Source: Nocardioides sp.
GTDB taxonomy: Bacteria; Actinomycetota; Actinomycetes; Propionibacteriales; Nocardioidaceae
Assembly: GCF_024509035.1 (NCBI RefSeq)
Contig: NZ_JANINT010000112.1
Span: forward strand, 1 to 39,960
Direction of reading: 5' to 3'
Length of the DNA: 39,960 nucleotides
In this document: in pieces, positions 24,156 to 34,050 of the stretch
How the letters are laid out: each line of letters opens with the position of its first letter
Position numbering within the stretch: the first letter of the stretch is position 1
Program-made: the position numbers and the translations under genes
The notes under the pieces: model-generated
What the model saw: the letters and a program-made list of their open reading frames with translations, nothing else
Databases searched by the model: none
Told to the model about the DNA's origin: nothing

Positions 24156-24244
24156 GGTGGTCACAGGTTGGCGGCCCCCGGAAGGACACCGACCCACCCA
24201 CACATGCACCAGGGGAGCCCGGGTCCCGCTGGGTCCCCGCTGAG

Positions 24245-25747
24245 TCAGCCCGTGGTCGGCAGGTGCTCGACCGCCCGCAGGGCGAACGCCATCGCGGTGC
24301 CGATCGGCGCTCCCGGGCCCGGGTAGACCCGACCCGTCGGTGACGCGCTCGCGTTGCCGATCGCGTAGAGCCCGGGCAGCGGCTGCCCGGCCGCGTCGAG
24401 GACGCGGGCGTCGACGTCGGTGACCAGGCCGCCCTTGGTGCCGAGGTCGGAGAGCACCAGCCGGGCCGCGGTGAACGGCGGCTCGGTGACCGGCACCAGC
24501 ACGGGGTCGGCGAAGTAGCGGTCGTACTCGTCGCGCCCGCGCCCGAAGTCGGTGTCCTCCCCGGCGGCGGCGAGCTCGTTGAAGCGCTCGACGCTGGCCC
24601 TCAGCGCCTCCGCCGGCACGCCGATCTGATCCGCGAGCGCGGCCAGGCTCTCGGCTCGGGCCCAGGTGCCGGCCGCCAGGTGCTCCTCCGGCGTGCCGCC
24701 GGGCAGGGAGATCGCCGGCAGCCGGCCGCCGGAGCGCGCGTCGAAGACGACGTACGACGAGACCCGCGCGGGGTCGGCGGCCATCTGTCGCCCGAACTGG
24801 TCGTAGGGCAGCGACTCGTTGGCGTAGCGGCGGCCGCGGCTGTCGACGACGAGACCGCCGCGGAAGCCCAGGGTGAACGACGCGCCGCCGTCGGGCATCG
24901 CCAGGCCGGGACACCACCACGCCTCGTCGAGCAGGTCGGTGTCGGCGCCGAGCGCGACCGCGGCCGCGAGGGCCGACCCGGTGTTGCTCCCCGCCGGCGC
25001 CATCGTCCACGCCGCGTCGCCGGGGACGCCGTACCGCTCGCGGGTCGCGGCGTCGCGCTCGAACCCGCCGCAGCCGAGGACCACGCCTCGCGAGGCGGTC
25101 CACCGCCGGCGTACGCCGTCGACGGTGGCGCTCACGCCGACGACGCGTCCCTGCTCCTCGATGAGCCCGTCCACGTCGGCGCCGGTCACCACACTGCCGC
25201 GGCCGCTGCGCTCGAGCGCGAGCAGCAGCCGGCCGATGAGCGCCCGGCCCTGGGCGAGCGGTCCGTCGGGGTGACCGAGACCGGCACGGTCGCGGTCGAC
25301 GGCGGGGCGCACGAGGTCGGCCAGCGCCCCGATCTCCTCGCGGGGCAGCGGGGTGGGCACGAACGAGCGTCCGCGCGCGACCCTCCCCGGGCGGTCGAAG
25401 TAGTCGGGGAAGGGCTGCCACTCGAAGATGATCGCCGGGTCCTGCTCCAGCGCGGCCACCACCCGCGGCGCCGCCTCCAGGAACGCCTCGCGGCGCTCGA
25501 CCTCCGCGTCGCCGAGCAGCGCGGTCAGGTAAGTGCGAGCCGACTCCGTCGAGTCCGGCACGCCCGCGCGCTGCTGCACGTCGCTGCCCGGGAGCCAGCA
25601 GGCGGCGCCGGAGTACGCCGAGGTGCCGCCCAGCAGGGACGTCTTCTCCAGCACCAGCGTCCGGTGCCCGGCGCGCGCCGCCAGCGCGGCGGCCGTCATC
25701 GCTCCCGCGCCCGAGCCCACCACGACCACGTCGTACTCCTGCGTCAT
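24245..25747 (-). CDS. Second KstD-like FAD-dependent 3-ketosteroid dehydrogenase
   Basis: A 500-residue flavoprotein with VVGSGAGAMTAAALAA and GGTSAYSGAACWLPG at the N-terminus, ELAAAGEDTDFGRG, LSDLGTKGGLVTDVDARVLD, and a C-terminal LYAIGNASASPTGRVYPGPG with Tyr475 in the KstD tyrosine position. It is about the length of the classical KstD1. It is a plausible Delta1-dehydrogenase with a substrate range different from the 8972 paralogue; a Delta4 reaction is less likely because GYISG is absent. The ATG at 25747 is only 6 nt after a weak -10-like TGGGCT, so the mRNA could be leaderless. It is divergent from the TetR regulator and ends facing the intergenic repeat. Confidence 0.8.
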   Translation of the reverse strand: MTQEYDVVVVGSGAGAMTAAALAARAGHRTLVLEKTSLLGGTSAYSGAACWLPGSDVQQRAGVPDSTESARTYLTALLGDAEVERREAFLEAAPRVVAALEQDPAIIFEWQPFPDYFDRPGRVARGRSFVPTPLPREEIGALADLVRPAVDRDRAGLGHPDGPLAQGRALIGRLLLALERSGRGSVVTGADVDGLIEEQGRVVGVSATVDGVRRRWTASRGVVLGCGGFERDAATRERYGVPGDAAWTMAPAGSNTGSALAAAVALGADTDLLDEAWWCPGLAMPDGGASFTLGFRGGLVVDSRGRRYANESLPYDQFGRQMAADPARVSSYVVFDARSGGRLPAISLPGGTPEEHLAAGTWARAESLAALADQIGVPAEALRASVERFNELAAAGEDTDFGRGRDEYDRYFADPVLVPVTEPPFTAARLVLSDLGTKGGLVTDVDARVLDAAGQPLPGLYAIGNASASPTGRVYPGPGAPIGTAMAFALRAVEHLPTTG

Positions 25748-25753
25748 CGCACC

Positions 25754-25841
25754 AGCCCAGCGGAACCGCCCGACCGGCGCTGTGCGCTGTCCCACTGACC
25801 GGTAGCGTGCTCCGGGGCACCCCGCGTGCACGGCGGAGAAT
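25754..25841. promoter_or_regulatory. Candidate shared operator for the kstD-like and tetR promoters
   Basis: TCCCACTGACCGGTA (25790-25804, centre 25797) is a close copy of the cluster palindrome. To the right, GAGAAT (25836-25841) is 39 nt from the centre and gives a start near 25848, before the tetR GTG and its AGGGGGAG. To the left, TGGGCT (minus strand, 25759 to 25754) is 38 nt away and predicts a leaderless start at 25747, but it lacks the conserved A2 and is weak. Confidence 0.5.
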
Positions 25842-25866
25842 GGTGCGATCGAGCCCAGGGGGAGCA

Positions 25867-26475
25867 GTGCCACGAGTTGCCGAGGACCGGCCGCCGGCCG
25901 AGCCGTCGTCGCCCGAGCAGAAGGAGCGGTACGACCGCATCCTGCGGGCCGCCGCGCGACACGGCGCTGAGAAGGGTCTGGAGCGCGTCCAGATGCACGA
26001 CGTCGCGCGTGACGCGGGCGTCGCCATCGCCACGCTCTACCGCTACTTCCCCTCCAAGACCCATCTGTTCACCGCACTGATGCGCGCGCAGGTGGAGCGG
26101 CTCGGCGGGCTGGCGGTCGAGCGGCTGCCGGGCCAGGCGCCCGAGGACGCGATCGCGGGCCTGCTGCTGCGCGCCGGGCAGGAGCTGTTGCGGACCCCGC
26201 TGCTCGCTCACGCGATGATGCAGTCCAACAACGCCACCGTCGCGCACACGCCGAGCGCCGGCGTGACCTCGGTGTTCACCCACCTGATGCTGGAGGTCGG
26301 TGGCATCGACGAGCCGACCCCCCGCGACCGGCGCATGCTCCGGCTGCTCGAGCAGGCGTGGTACGGCATCTTGATCAGCGCGCTCAACCGGCACATCACC
26401 CTGGCCGAGCTCGAGGACGACACGGTGCTGATCTGCCGCCTGCTGCTGCGCGAGCGGGACGACGCCGCCGGCTGA
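25867..26475 (+). CDS. TetR-family regulator, KstR-like
   Basis: A regulator of about 202 residues with an N-terminal TetR helix-turn-helix: ILRAAARHGAEKGLERVQMH then DVARDAGVAIATLYRYFPSK, followed by a helical ligand domain that includes TPLLAHAMMQSNNATVAHTP. The DNA-binding region resembles that of KstR, the cholesterol-pathway repressor that responds to a steroid CoA thioester. I chose the GTG at 25867 because it follows AGGGGGAG and agrees with the predicted transcription start; the GTG at 25843 or the ATG at 25840 are alternatives. Divergent from the kstD-like gene and preceded by a copy of the cluster palindrome, so autoregulation is likely. Its own binding site is not proven. Confidence 0.82.
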   Translation: MPRVAEDRPPAEPSSPEQKERYDRILRAAARHGAEKGLERVQMHDVARDAGVAIATLYRYFPSKTHLFTALMRAQVERLGGLAVERLPGQAPEDAIAGLLLRAGQELLRTPLLAHAMMQSNNATVAHTPSAGVTSVFTHLMLEVGGIDEPTPRDRRMLRLLEQAWYGILISALNRHITLAELEDDTVLICRLLLRERDDAAG

Positions 26476-26484
26476 GGACCCGCC

Positions 26485-28128
26485 TCAGATGCCCACCTGG
26501 CGGCGGACGACCTTGCCGGTGGCGTTGCGCGGCAGCGGGGTGGTCGTGATCCGCCACTGTGTGGGGACCTTGAAGTAGGCGAGCTCCGCCGTCGCGTGCG
26601 CGCGCAGCCGTTCCTCGAGCGTGGCGAGGTCGGCATCGGCGGTCGGCACCACCACGGCGGCCACCTCCTGGCCCAGGTCGGGGTGGTCGACGCCGAGCAC
26701 GATGCACTCGACGACGTCGGGGTGGTCGGCGAGCACGCCCTCGATCTCGGCGGGGTAGACGTTCTCGCCGCCGCGGATGATCAGGTCCGACCGGCGGCTG
26801 CTCAGGCTGATCCGGCCCTGCTCGTCGCGGACCCCGAGGTCGCCGGTGTGCAGCCACCGATCGCCGCGGATCGCCTGCACGGTCGCCACCTCGTCACCCC
26901 AGTATCCGAGCATGTTGTAGGCGCTGCGCACGCAGATCTCGCCCTCGACGCCGTCGGGGACCGGGTGCCCGAGGCTGTCGCGGACCTCGAGCTCGACGCC
27001 GACGATCGGGTGGCCCAGCGTCCCGGGCGCCTCGGCGAGGTCGAGCGGGCTCGCGACGGCGACCGCGGTGCACGACTCGGTCAGGCCGTAGCTGTCGACC
27101 AGCGAGGAGGCGAACGGCAGCTCGGTCCGCAGCCGCTGCTTGAGCTGCGGTGAGGAGGGGGCCGAGGCCAGGGCGAACGCGGTGAGCGAGGAGGTGTCGT
27201 ACGCCGAGAGGTCGGCCTCGAGCAGCCGCGCCGCCATCGTGGGCACCGCTCCCCAGTTGGTCACCCGCTCCTGCTCCACCAGTCGCATCACCGGGTCGAC
27301 CCGGAACGCCCCGAGGTGCAGCGCGACCGTGCTGCCGGTCGCGAGCCGCGGGACCGCGAGGTTGTGCAGGCTCGCGATGTGGAAGAGCGGCATCACCAGG
27401 AGGTAGGTGCGGTCGCGCGGATCGGTGGGGTCGCCGAACGCGGAGAGGATCGCGTCGTTGAGCCGGTGGTACTCGACGACCGAGAGCAGGTTGCGGTGCG
27501 AGTGCGTGGCGCCCTTGGGCCGCCCCGAGGTTCCTGAGGTGTAGAGGATGACCGCGGGGTCGTCCTCGGCCACGTCCGCGGTCGGCAACGGTGCGTCCGG
27601 GTGGGCGGCGGCGAGACGGCGTACGTCCTCGAGCCCGAGCACGGGCACCGCCGCGCCCGCGAGCATCTCCTGCCGCTTGGTGTCGGCCACGACCAGCGTC
27701 GGTCGTGCGTGCTCGAGCCCGTAGGCGAGCTCGCGGGCCGACCACCAGGCGTTGAAGCCGACCGTGACGGCGCCGATCGAGGCGGCGGCCCAGAACGTGA
27801 GGATCCACTCCGGCGTGTTCGCGGCGGCGATGGCGATCCGGTCGCCCGCCCCGACGCCGTGCTCCGTGCGCAGGGCGTGGGCCAGGGACGACACCATCGC
27901 CGCGTGCTCGGCGAAGCTGATCCGCTCCTCCAGCGTGGCGATGTAGGTGCGGTCGCCGTGCTCGAGGCTGGCCGCGAGCACCTCGTGCAGCGCTCGGTGC
28001 CGGTGGGCGAAGAGGGCGACGGGCGCGCCGAGCACGTCCTCGCGCACGAGCTCGAACGGAGCGCCGGGCGCGGTGAGCCCGGCGACGACCTGGCGGGCGG
28101 CGAGACGGGGGTCGGTCTGCGCGGTCAT
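26485..28128 (-). CDS. AMP-forming acyl-CoA synthetase
   Basis: A 547-residue class I adenylate-forming ligase: [21 protein letters not shown]-loop, [57 protein letters not shown], and the catalytic lysine in [14 protein letters not shown]. It is not close to FadD17 or FadD19 by the segments I remember, and looks like a general medium/long-chain or steroid-acid ligase. The ATG at 28128 has AGGAGAG 6-12 nt upstream. The gene ends 9 nt from the tetR stop, convergent with no room for a separate terminator. It is divergent from the ABC transporter operon with operators between them, so it probably activates the substrate brought in by that transporter. Confidence 0.85.
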   Translation of the reverse strand: MTAQTDPRLAARQVVAGLTAPGAPFELVREDVLGAPVALFAHRHRALHEVLAASLEHGDRTYIATLEERISFAEHAAMVSSLAHALRTEHGVGAGDRIAIAAANTPEWILTFWAAASIGAVTVGFNAWWSARELAYGLEHARPTLVVADTKRQEMLAGAAVPVLGLEDVRRLAAAHPDAPLPTADVAEDDPAVILYTSGTSGRPKGATHSHRNLLSVVEYHRLNDAILSAFGDPTDPRDRTYLLVMPLFHIASLHNLAVPRLATGSTVALHLGAFRVDPVMRLVEQERVTNWGAVPTMAARLLEADLSAYDTSSLTAFALASAPSSPQLKQRLRTELPFASSLVDSYGLTESCTAVAVASPLDLAEAPGTLGHPIVGVELEVRDSLGHPVPDGVEGEICVRSAYNMLGYWGDEVATVQAIRGDRWLHTGDLGVRDEQGRISLSSRRSDLIIRGGENVYPAEIEGVLADHPDVVECIVLGVDHPDLGQEVAAVVVPTADADLATLEERLRAHATAELAYFKVPTQWRITTTPLPRNATGKVVRRQVGI

Positions 28129-28165
28129 GGACTCTCCTGCGGGCACTCGGGTCGACGGCGTGGCC

Positions 28166-28216
28166 AGTGTCGGCGGGCCGTGACCGGCGCCACAGGGACT
28201 GTACCGATCAGCGGGA
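28166..28216 (-). promoter_or_regulatory. Candidate operator and -10 for the acyl-CoA synthetase gene
   Basis: TACCGATCAGCGGGA at 28202-28216 (reverse complement TCCCGCTGATCGGTA) is a near-consensus site. Its centre (28209) is 38 nt upstream of the minus-strand hexamer GACACT (28171 to 28166), giving a start near 28159 and a 31-nt leader containing AGGAGAG. This site and the one at 28249 are the main signals in the 301-bp divergent gap. Confidence 0.55.
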
Positions 28217-28248
28217 CGGGCGCCCCGGCCCGGCGCCGAGGGGCGCTG

Positions 28249-28300
28249 TCCCGCTGACCGGGACAGCGGCCCCGGAGGTGGTCGCCGTCACACACATGCT
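28249..28300 (+). promoter_or_regulatory. Candidate operator and -10 for the ABC transporter operon
   Basis: TCCCGCTGACCGGGA at 28249-28263 is identical to the site upstream of hsaA. Its centre (28256) is 39 nt before CATGCT (28295-28300), which keeps A2 and T6 of a -10. The predicted start is near 28307, leaving a leader of about 123 nt before the binding-protein ATG; nothing else recognisable lies in it. Confidence 0.55.
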
Positions 28301-28429
28301 CAGCCCGCAGGTCCGGGTTCCTGCTGCTACCGGGAGTCGTCGAGGGCGCCCGGTCGAGATCCACCGTCGTCCGCCGGTCGGCGGTGAGCGATGGCCAGCG
28401 ACCGCTGTCGAGAAGGAGATTCGATCCAG

Positions 28430-29830
28430 ATGAGAAACCTCAGAAGCGCGCACGGGGCCCGGCTGGGCATCGCCGCCCTGGCCCTGGCGCTCACCGCCAC
28501 CGCCTGCGGCGCGGACCGCGAGGAAGCGGACGGCGGCGACACCGCGCCCGACAGCGCGACGAGCGAGTCGGCCTCCGGCACGACGTTCGGCGACCTCGCG
28601 TCGCCGTGCGGCGACGGCGACGCCGCCGGCGCGACCGACCAGGGCGTGACCGACGACTCGATCGCCATCGGCTACGGCGACGACCGCGGCTTCGCCTCGG
28701 CGCCGGGCCTGAACCAGGAGATGGGCGACGCCGTCAAGGCGATGATCGACTGGTGCAACGAGCAGGGCGGCATCAACGGCCGTCAGATCGTCGGGCACCA
28801 GTACGACGCCGCGATGACCAACGCCGCCGCGGTCGTGCAGAAGGCCTGCAAGCAGGACTTCATGCTCGTCGGCCAGGGCTTCGCCTACGACGAGGCGGCC
28901 GAGCAGTTCCGGGTCGGCTGCGACCTGCCGACGGTGGCCGGCTTCGCGATCGGTCCGAACGCGACGATGGGCCCCGACAAGTTCGAGGCGGTCCCGCTGC
29001 CGGTGGACCACTACAACGCGGCGAACCTCGCCAGTGACATGGAGGTCTACCCGGAGGTCGAGGGCGGCGTCACGGCGCTCGGCTCGACCTCGCCGGCGAT
29101 CCAGCAGGGTGTCGCGAAGGTCGTCGACGCCTTCGGCCAGATCGGGGCGAAGGTCGAGGACTGCGGTGTGACCCTGAGCCAGGACGGCGAGGCCAACTAC
29201 GTGCCGTTCGCCGAGAAGCTCAAGGAGTGCAAGGCCGAGGCGCTGTGGATCACCAACAGCCCCAGCCCGATCGCGTTCGGCCTGCTCGAGGCGCTGCAGC
29301 GGGTGGACGCGAAGATGAAGTACGCGTTCGAGGCGACCTGGTACAACGACGTGACCAAGCAGTGGAACGCCCAGTCGCACGCCGCCGACGGCATGATCAG
29401 CGCGCTGGTCTTCCAGCCGCTCGAGAACGCCGACGTCGTCCCCGCCGTGCAGGACTACCTCGACATCGTCCAGGGCGCCGGCGCCAAGCCCGGCCTGCTC
29501 GGCATGCAGGCGGTCTCCAGCTTCCTGCTGTGGGCCGACGTGGCCAAGGAGTGCGGTGCCGACCTCACCCGCGACTGCATGGTCGAGGGTCTGAAGAACG
29601 TCCACGAGTGGACCGGTGGCGGCCTCCACGCCCCGACCGACCCGGGCGGGAACATGCCGGCGAGCTGCGCGCTCGTCGTCGAGCTCGAGGGTGACGAGTT
29701 CACGCAGGTGTTCCCCGAGGAGCGGGGCCAGTTCAACTGCTCCGACGACTACGTGGTTCCGACCGACCCGGCGGCCGCGGGCGTGAAGCTCGACGACAAC
29801 CGGATCTCCACCGCCTTCGCCAAGCAGTAG
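28430..29830 (+). CDS. Lipoprotein substrate-binding protein of a Liv-type ABC transporter
   Basis: A 466-residue periplasmic-binding-protein type 1 (LivJ/LivK family). The N-terminus is a lipoprotein signal: MRNLRSAHGARLG, a hydrophobic stretch, then the lipobox LTATAC with Cys26. A low-complexity acidic Ser/Asp/Gly linker (about residues 30-65) leads to the binding domain beginning near TDDSIAIGYGDD. It has more cysteines than most LivJ proteins. The ATG at 28430 has AAGGAG at 28413-28418, a somewhat long 11-nt spacing. Although the family is named for branched-chain amino acids, its place among steroid genes suggests that the ligand is a steroid or steroid acid. It is separated from the permease gene by a strong hairpin. 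Confidence 0.88.
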   Translation: MRNLRSAHGARLGIAALALALTATACGADREEADGGDTAPDSATSESASGTTFGDLASPCGDGDAAGATDQGVTDDSIAIGYGDDRGFASAPGLNQEMGDAVKAMIDWCNEQGGINGRQIVGHQYDAAMTNAAAVVQKACKQDFMLVGQGFAYDEAAEQFRVGCDLPTVAGFAIGPNATMGPDKFEAVPLPVDHYNAANLASDMEVYPEVEGGVTALGSTSPAIQQGVAKVVDAFGQIGAKVEDCGVTLSQDGEANYVPFAEKLKECKAEALWITNSPSPIAFGLLEALQRVDAKMKYAFEATWYNDVTKQWNAQSHAADGMISALVFQPLENADVVPAVQDYLDIVQGAGAKPGLLGMQAVSSFLLWADVAKECGADLTRDCMVEGLKNVHEWTGGGLHAPTDPGGNMPASCALVVELEGDEFTQVFPEERGQFNCSDDYVVPTDPAAAGVKLDDNRISTAFAKQ

Positions 29831-29840
29831 CCCCTCCCGA

Positions 29841-29873
29841 CCGCGGCCGGTCGCCCTGCGCGACCGGCCGCGG
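29841..29873. terminator. Strong GC hairpin after the binding-protein gene (attenuator?)
   Basis: CCGCGGCCGGTCGC (29841-29854) and GCGACCGGCCGCGG (29860-29873) form a perfect 14-bp stem with loop CCTGC. It starts 10 nt after the binding-protein stop codon. No T-tract follows and the permease gene continues 45 nt later in the same direction, so it probably acts as a partial terminator or 3'-end stabiliser that keeps binding-protein mRNA in excess over the membrane components. Confidence 0.7.
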
Positions 29874-29917
29874 CCGGATCCACGTCCGTCCGAGGTGACC
29901 TCCGAGGTGAGCCGCAC

Positions 29918-32213
29918 ATGACCCTCTTCATGACCTTCACCGTCCTGGGCCTGGTGCTGGGAGCGGTGTACGCGATCGCCGCGTCCGGCCTGGTGCTGAC
30001 CTACAACACCTCGGGCATCTTCAACTTCGCCCATGGCGCCCAGGCCATGATCGGGGCGTTCCTGTACTACCAGCTCCAGGCGGTGTGGGGCGTCCCGACG
30101 ATCGTCAGCGTCGCGCTGATGCTCCTGGTCGTCGGGCCACTCATGGGCTTCCTGCTCCACCGGTTCGTCATGGGCGGCCTGCGTGACACCGCCGAGGTCA
30201 CCAAGATCGTGGTCACGGTCGCGATCCTGCTCGGCTTCGTCGCCCTCTCCCAGTGGGCGTGGGACCCGCAGGAGGCGCGGATGTCGAAGATGTTCTTCGG
30301 CGCCGACAGCTACGTCACGGTCCGCGGCGTGACGATCCGCTACCACGAGATCATCTGCCTGCTGGCCGCCGCCGGCATCGCCGTCGGACTGCGTCTGCTC
30401 TTCACCCGCTCCCGGATGGGGGTGCTGATGCGCGCGACCGTCGACGACCCCGACCTGCTCCGGCTCAACGGGCACGACCCCGAGCGGGTGGCCGGGCTCG
30501 CCTGGGCACTCGGCTCCACCCTCGCGGTGCTCGCCGGCATCCTGATCACCCCGGTCGCCGGCGGTGCGCTCGAGGCCAACGCCCTCACGCTGCTGGTCAT
30601 CGACGCCTTCGCGGCCGCGCTCTTCGGCCGGCTGCGCAGCATCCCCCGCACCTTCGTCGGCGCGATGGTGCTCGGTCTCACGAGCACCTACCTGGTCGCC
30701 TACGCACCCAGCGAGTGGACGTGGGTGACGAACCTGCGCGACGCCCTGCCGATGATCGTGCTCTTCGTCGTGCTGCTGGTGCTCCCGCAGGACCGGCTCC
30801 GCGGCGCTGCCGTGCGCACCCGTGAGCGTTACGAGGTGCCGACCGTGCGCCGGGCCGCGGTCTGGGCGGTGGTGATGGTCGTGGCGACGGTCGCGTTCCG
30901 CCAGCTCATCGACGACTCCAGCGTCGGCACCCTCATCCTCGGCCTCTCGTTCGCGATCATCGCGCTGTCGCTGACCGTGCTCACCGGGTACGCCGGCGAG
31001 CTCAACCTGGCTCCGGTGTCCTTCGGTGCCATCGCCACCATCGTCGCGTTCCACAGCGGCATCAGCGGGACCGGTCTGGCCGCCCGGATGAACCTCGTCG
31101 GCCTGGTCGCCGGTGTGCTGGCCGCGGCGGTGACCGGTGCGCTGGTGGCGCTCCCGGCGCTGCGCCTGCGCGGCCTCTACCTCGCGCTCGCGACCCTGGC
31201 GTTCGGTGGCTTCGTCTCCTCGATGGTCCTGCGCGAGACCCAGACCCGGTCCTGGTTCGGCCACGACTTCGCGATCTTCCCCAACGGCAACCTGATCGTC
31301 TCGCCGCTCGCCGTGGGACCGCTGGACTTCGCCGACCAGAACACCTTCCTCTACTCCGCGGCGGCCGTCTTCGCCGTCCTCGGGGTCGGGGTCGTCGCCC
31401 TGCGCAACAGCGGCTACGGTCGCCGACTGGCCGCGATGAAGGACAGCCCCGCCGCGGCCGCGATGCTCGGGCAGCGGCTGGTGCGGCTGAAGCTGTCGGT
31501 GTTCATGGTCTCGACGGCGATCGCGGGGCTCGGCGGCATCTTCATGTCGATGGCGCTCACGTCGGTCACCTCCGAGCACTTCGTCTATGTGCTGAGCCTC
31601 TCGCTCGTCATGCTCACGGTCGTCGGCGGCATCGGCTACGTCAGCGGTGCGCTCTTCGGCGGCCTGCTCGCCGGCGGCGGGTTCACGCTGGTCGTGGGCA
31701 CCTTCAACGAGCTCTCGATCGAGCACCCGGTGCACGCCGAGACGTTCGGGATCCTCTCCCACTCCTTCCTCGTGATGACCGCCCTGGTCGGGATCGGGGT
31801 CGCCCAGAACCCGAGCGGCAACTTCTTCGAGATCTTCCACGGCCAGCGCACGCTCGCCCGGGCGCCGGAGGTGCGCTACACCGCGCTGGCGGTCACGGTC
31901 CTCCTCTACCTCCTCGCCTACGCCGAGGTGATCGGCACCTGGACGTTCGGGATCCTGGTGGTGGTCCTGTGGCAGGCGCTCCCGGCGCTGGGCCGCGCAC
32001 TGCGGCCGGACCGGCTGCTGTCCCAGGACGAGCTGGCCGCGCGCGCCGCCACGCCGCTGGAGCTGCTGGGCGTCGACACGCCGTACCCCGACCGGCTCGG
32101 CGAGCGCCTCGACCGCGAGCTCGGCCTGCCCGCCCGCCACCGCCAGGTGACCCCGGTCCAGTCCGTGGTCATCGCGGCCGACCACTCGTCGCGTCCGGAG
32201 GAGGGCGTCCGTC

Positions 32214-32227
<14 letters not shown>
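29918..32227 (+). CDS. Fused LivH-LivM-type ABC transporter permease
   Basis: A 769-residue membrane protein joining the two permease types of a branched-chain-amino-acid-type importer. The LivH-like half is residues 1 to about 300 (YNTSGIFNFAHGAQAMIGAF, GLRLLFTRSRMGVLMRATVD). The LivM-like half is residues about 320-690 (LTVLTGYAGELNLAPVSFGA, RLRGLYLALATLAFG, RNSGYGRRLAAMKDSPAAAAMLG, TVVGGIGYVSGALFGG). Many hydrophobic helices are visible in each half. A C-terminal cytosolic tail of about 85 residues is not typical of LivM. The start is the ATG at 29918; the sequence before it carries only weak GAGG elements. The 3' end overlaps the first ATPase gene by 14 nt. One fused chain instead of two separate subunits is notable. 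Confidence 0.9.
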
Positions 32228-33694
<1,467 letters not shown>

Positions 33695-33696
33695 CC

Positions 33697-34050
33697 ATGC
33701 TCACCGAAGAACGCCGCGCCGAGTTCCACCAGCAGGTCGCGGACCACAAGCTCAAGGCCGACGGCTCGCGGTCCGACCGACCGGTACGGATCATCGGCAT
33801 CCTGCTCATGATCGGCGGTCTCGCCGGGGCGTTCGTCTCGTACAACGCCTCGCTGGCTCAGTCCGACACCCGGGACATCACCTCGAGCCTGATCCTGGCC
33901 GTCGCCTGCGTCGGCCTCGTCGTCGTCGGTGCGGCGATGTACGTCGCGACCGCGATCACCAAGGTGCTGCGGCTGTGGCTGCTGCGCCAGCTGGTCGAGG
34001 GCCAGGCGCACACCGACCAGATCGCCGCCGCCCTGCGCGACCGCGGGTGA
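33697..34050 (+). CDS. Small two-helix membrane protein of unknown function
   Basis: A 117-residue protein with two predicted transmembrane segments (about residues 32-54, IIGILLMIGGLAGAFVSYNA, and about 65-87, LILAVACVGLVVVGAAMYVA) and charged cytosolic ends. The N-terminus begins MLTEERRAEFHQQVADHK and the C-terminus is amphipathic, ending QIAAALRDRG. GGGAGG at 33685-33690 precedes the ATG. It sits between the ATPase and amidase genes and overlaps the latter as GTGA. I do not recognise a family. It could be an accessory component of the transporter or a membrane anchor. Confidence 0.75.
   Translation: MLTEERRAEFHQQVADHKLKADGSRSDRPVRIIGILLMIGGLAGAFVSYNASLAQSDTRDITSSLILAVACVGLVVVGAAMYVATAITKVLRLWLLRQLVEGQAHTDQIAAALRDRG

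Noticed and set aside
26485..28128. FadD19 or FadD3 orthologue
   Set aside because: The length is similar to FadD19, but the segments I can recall of FadD19 do not match, and no HIP-pathway genes accompany it as for FadD3. Left without a symbol.
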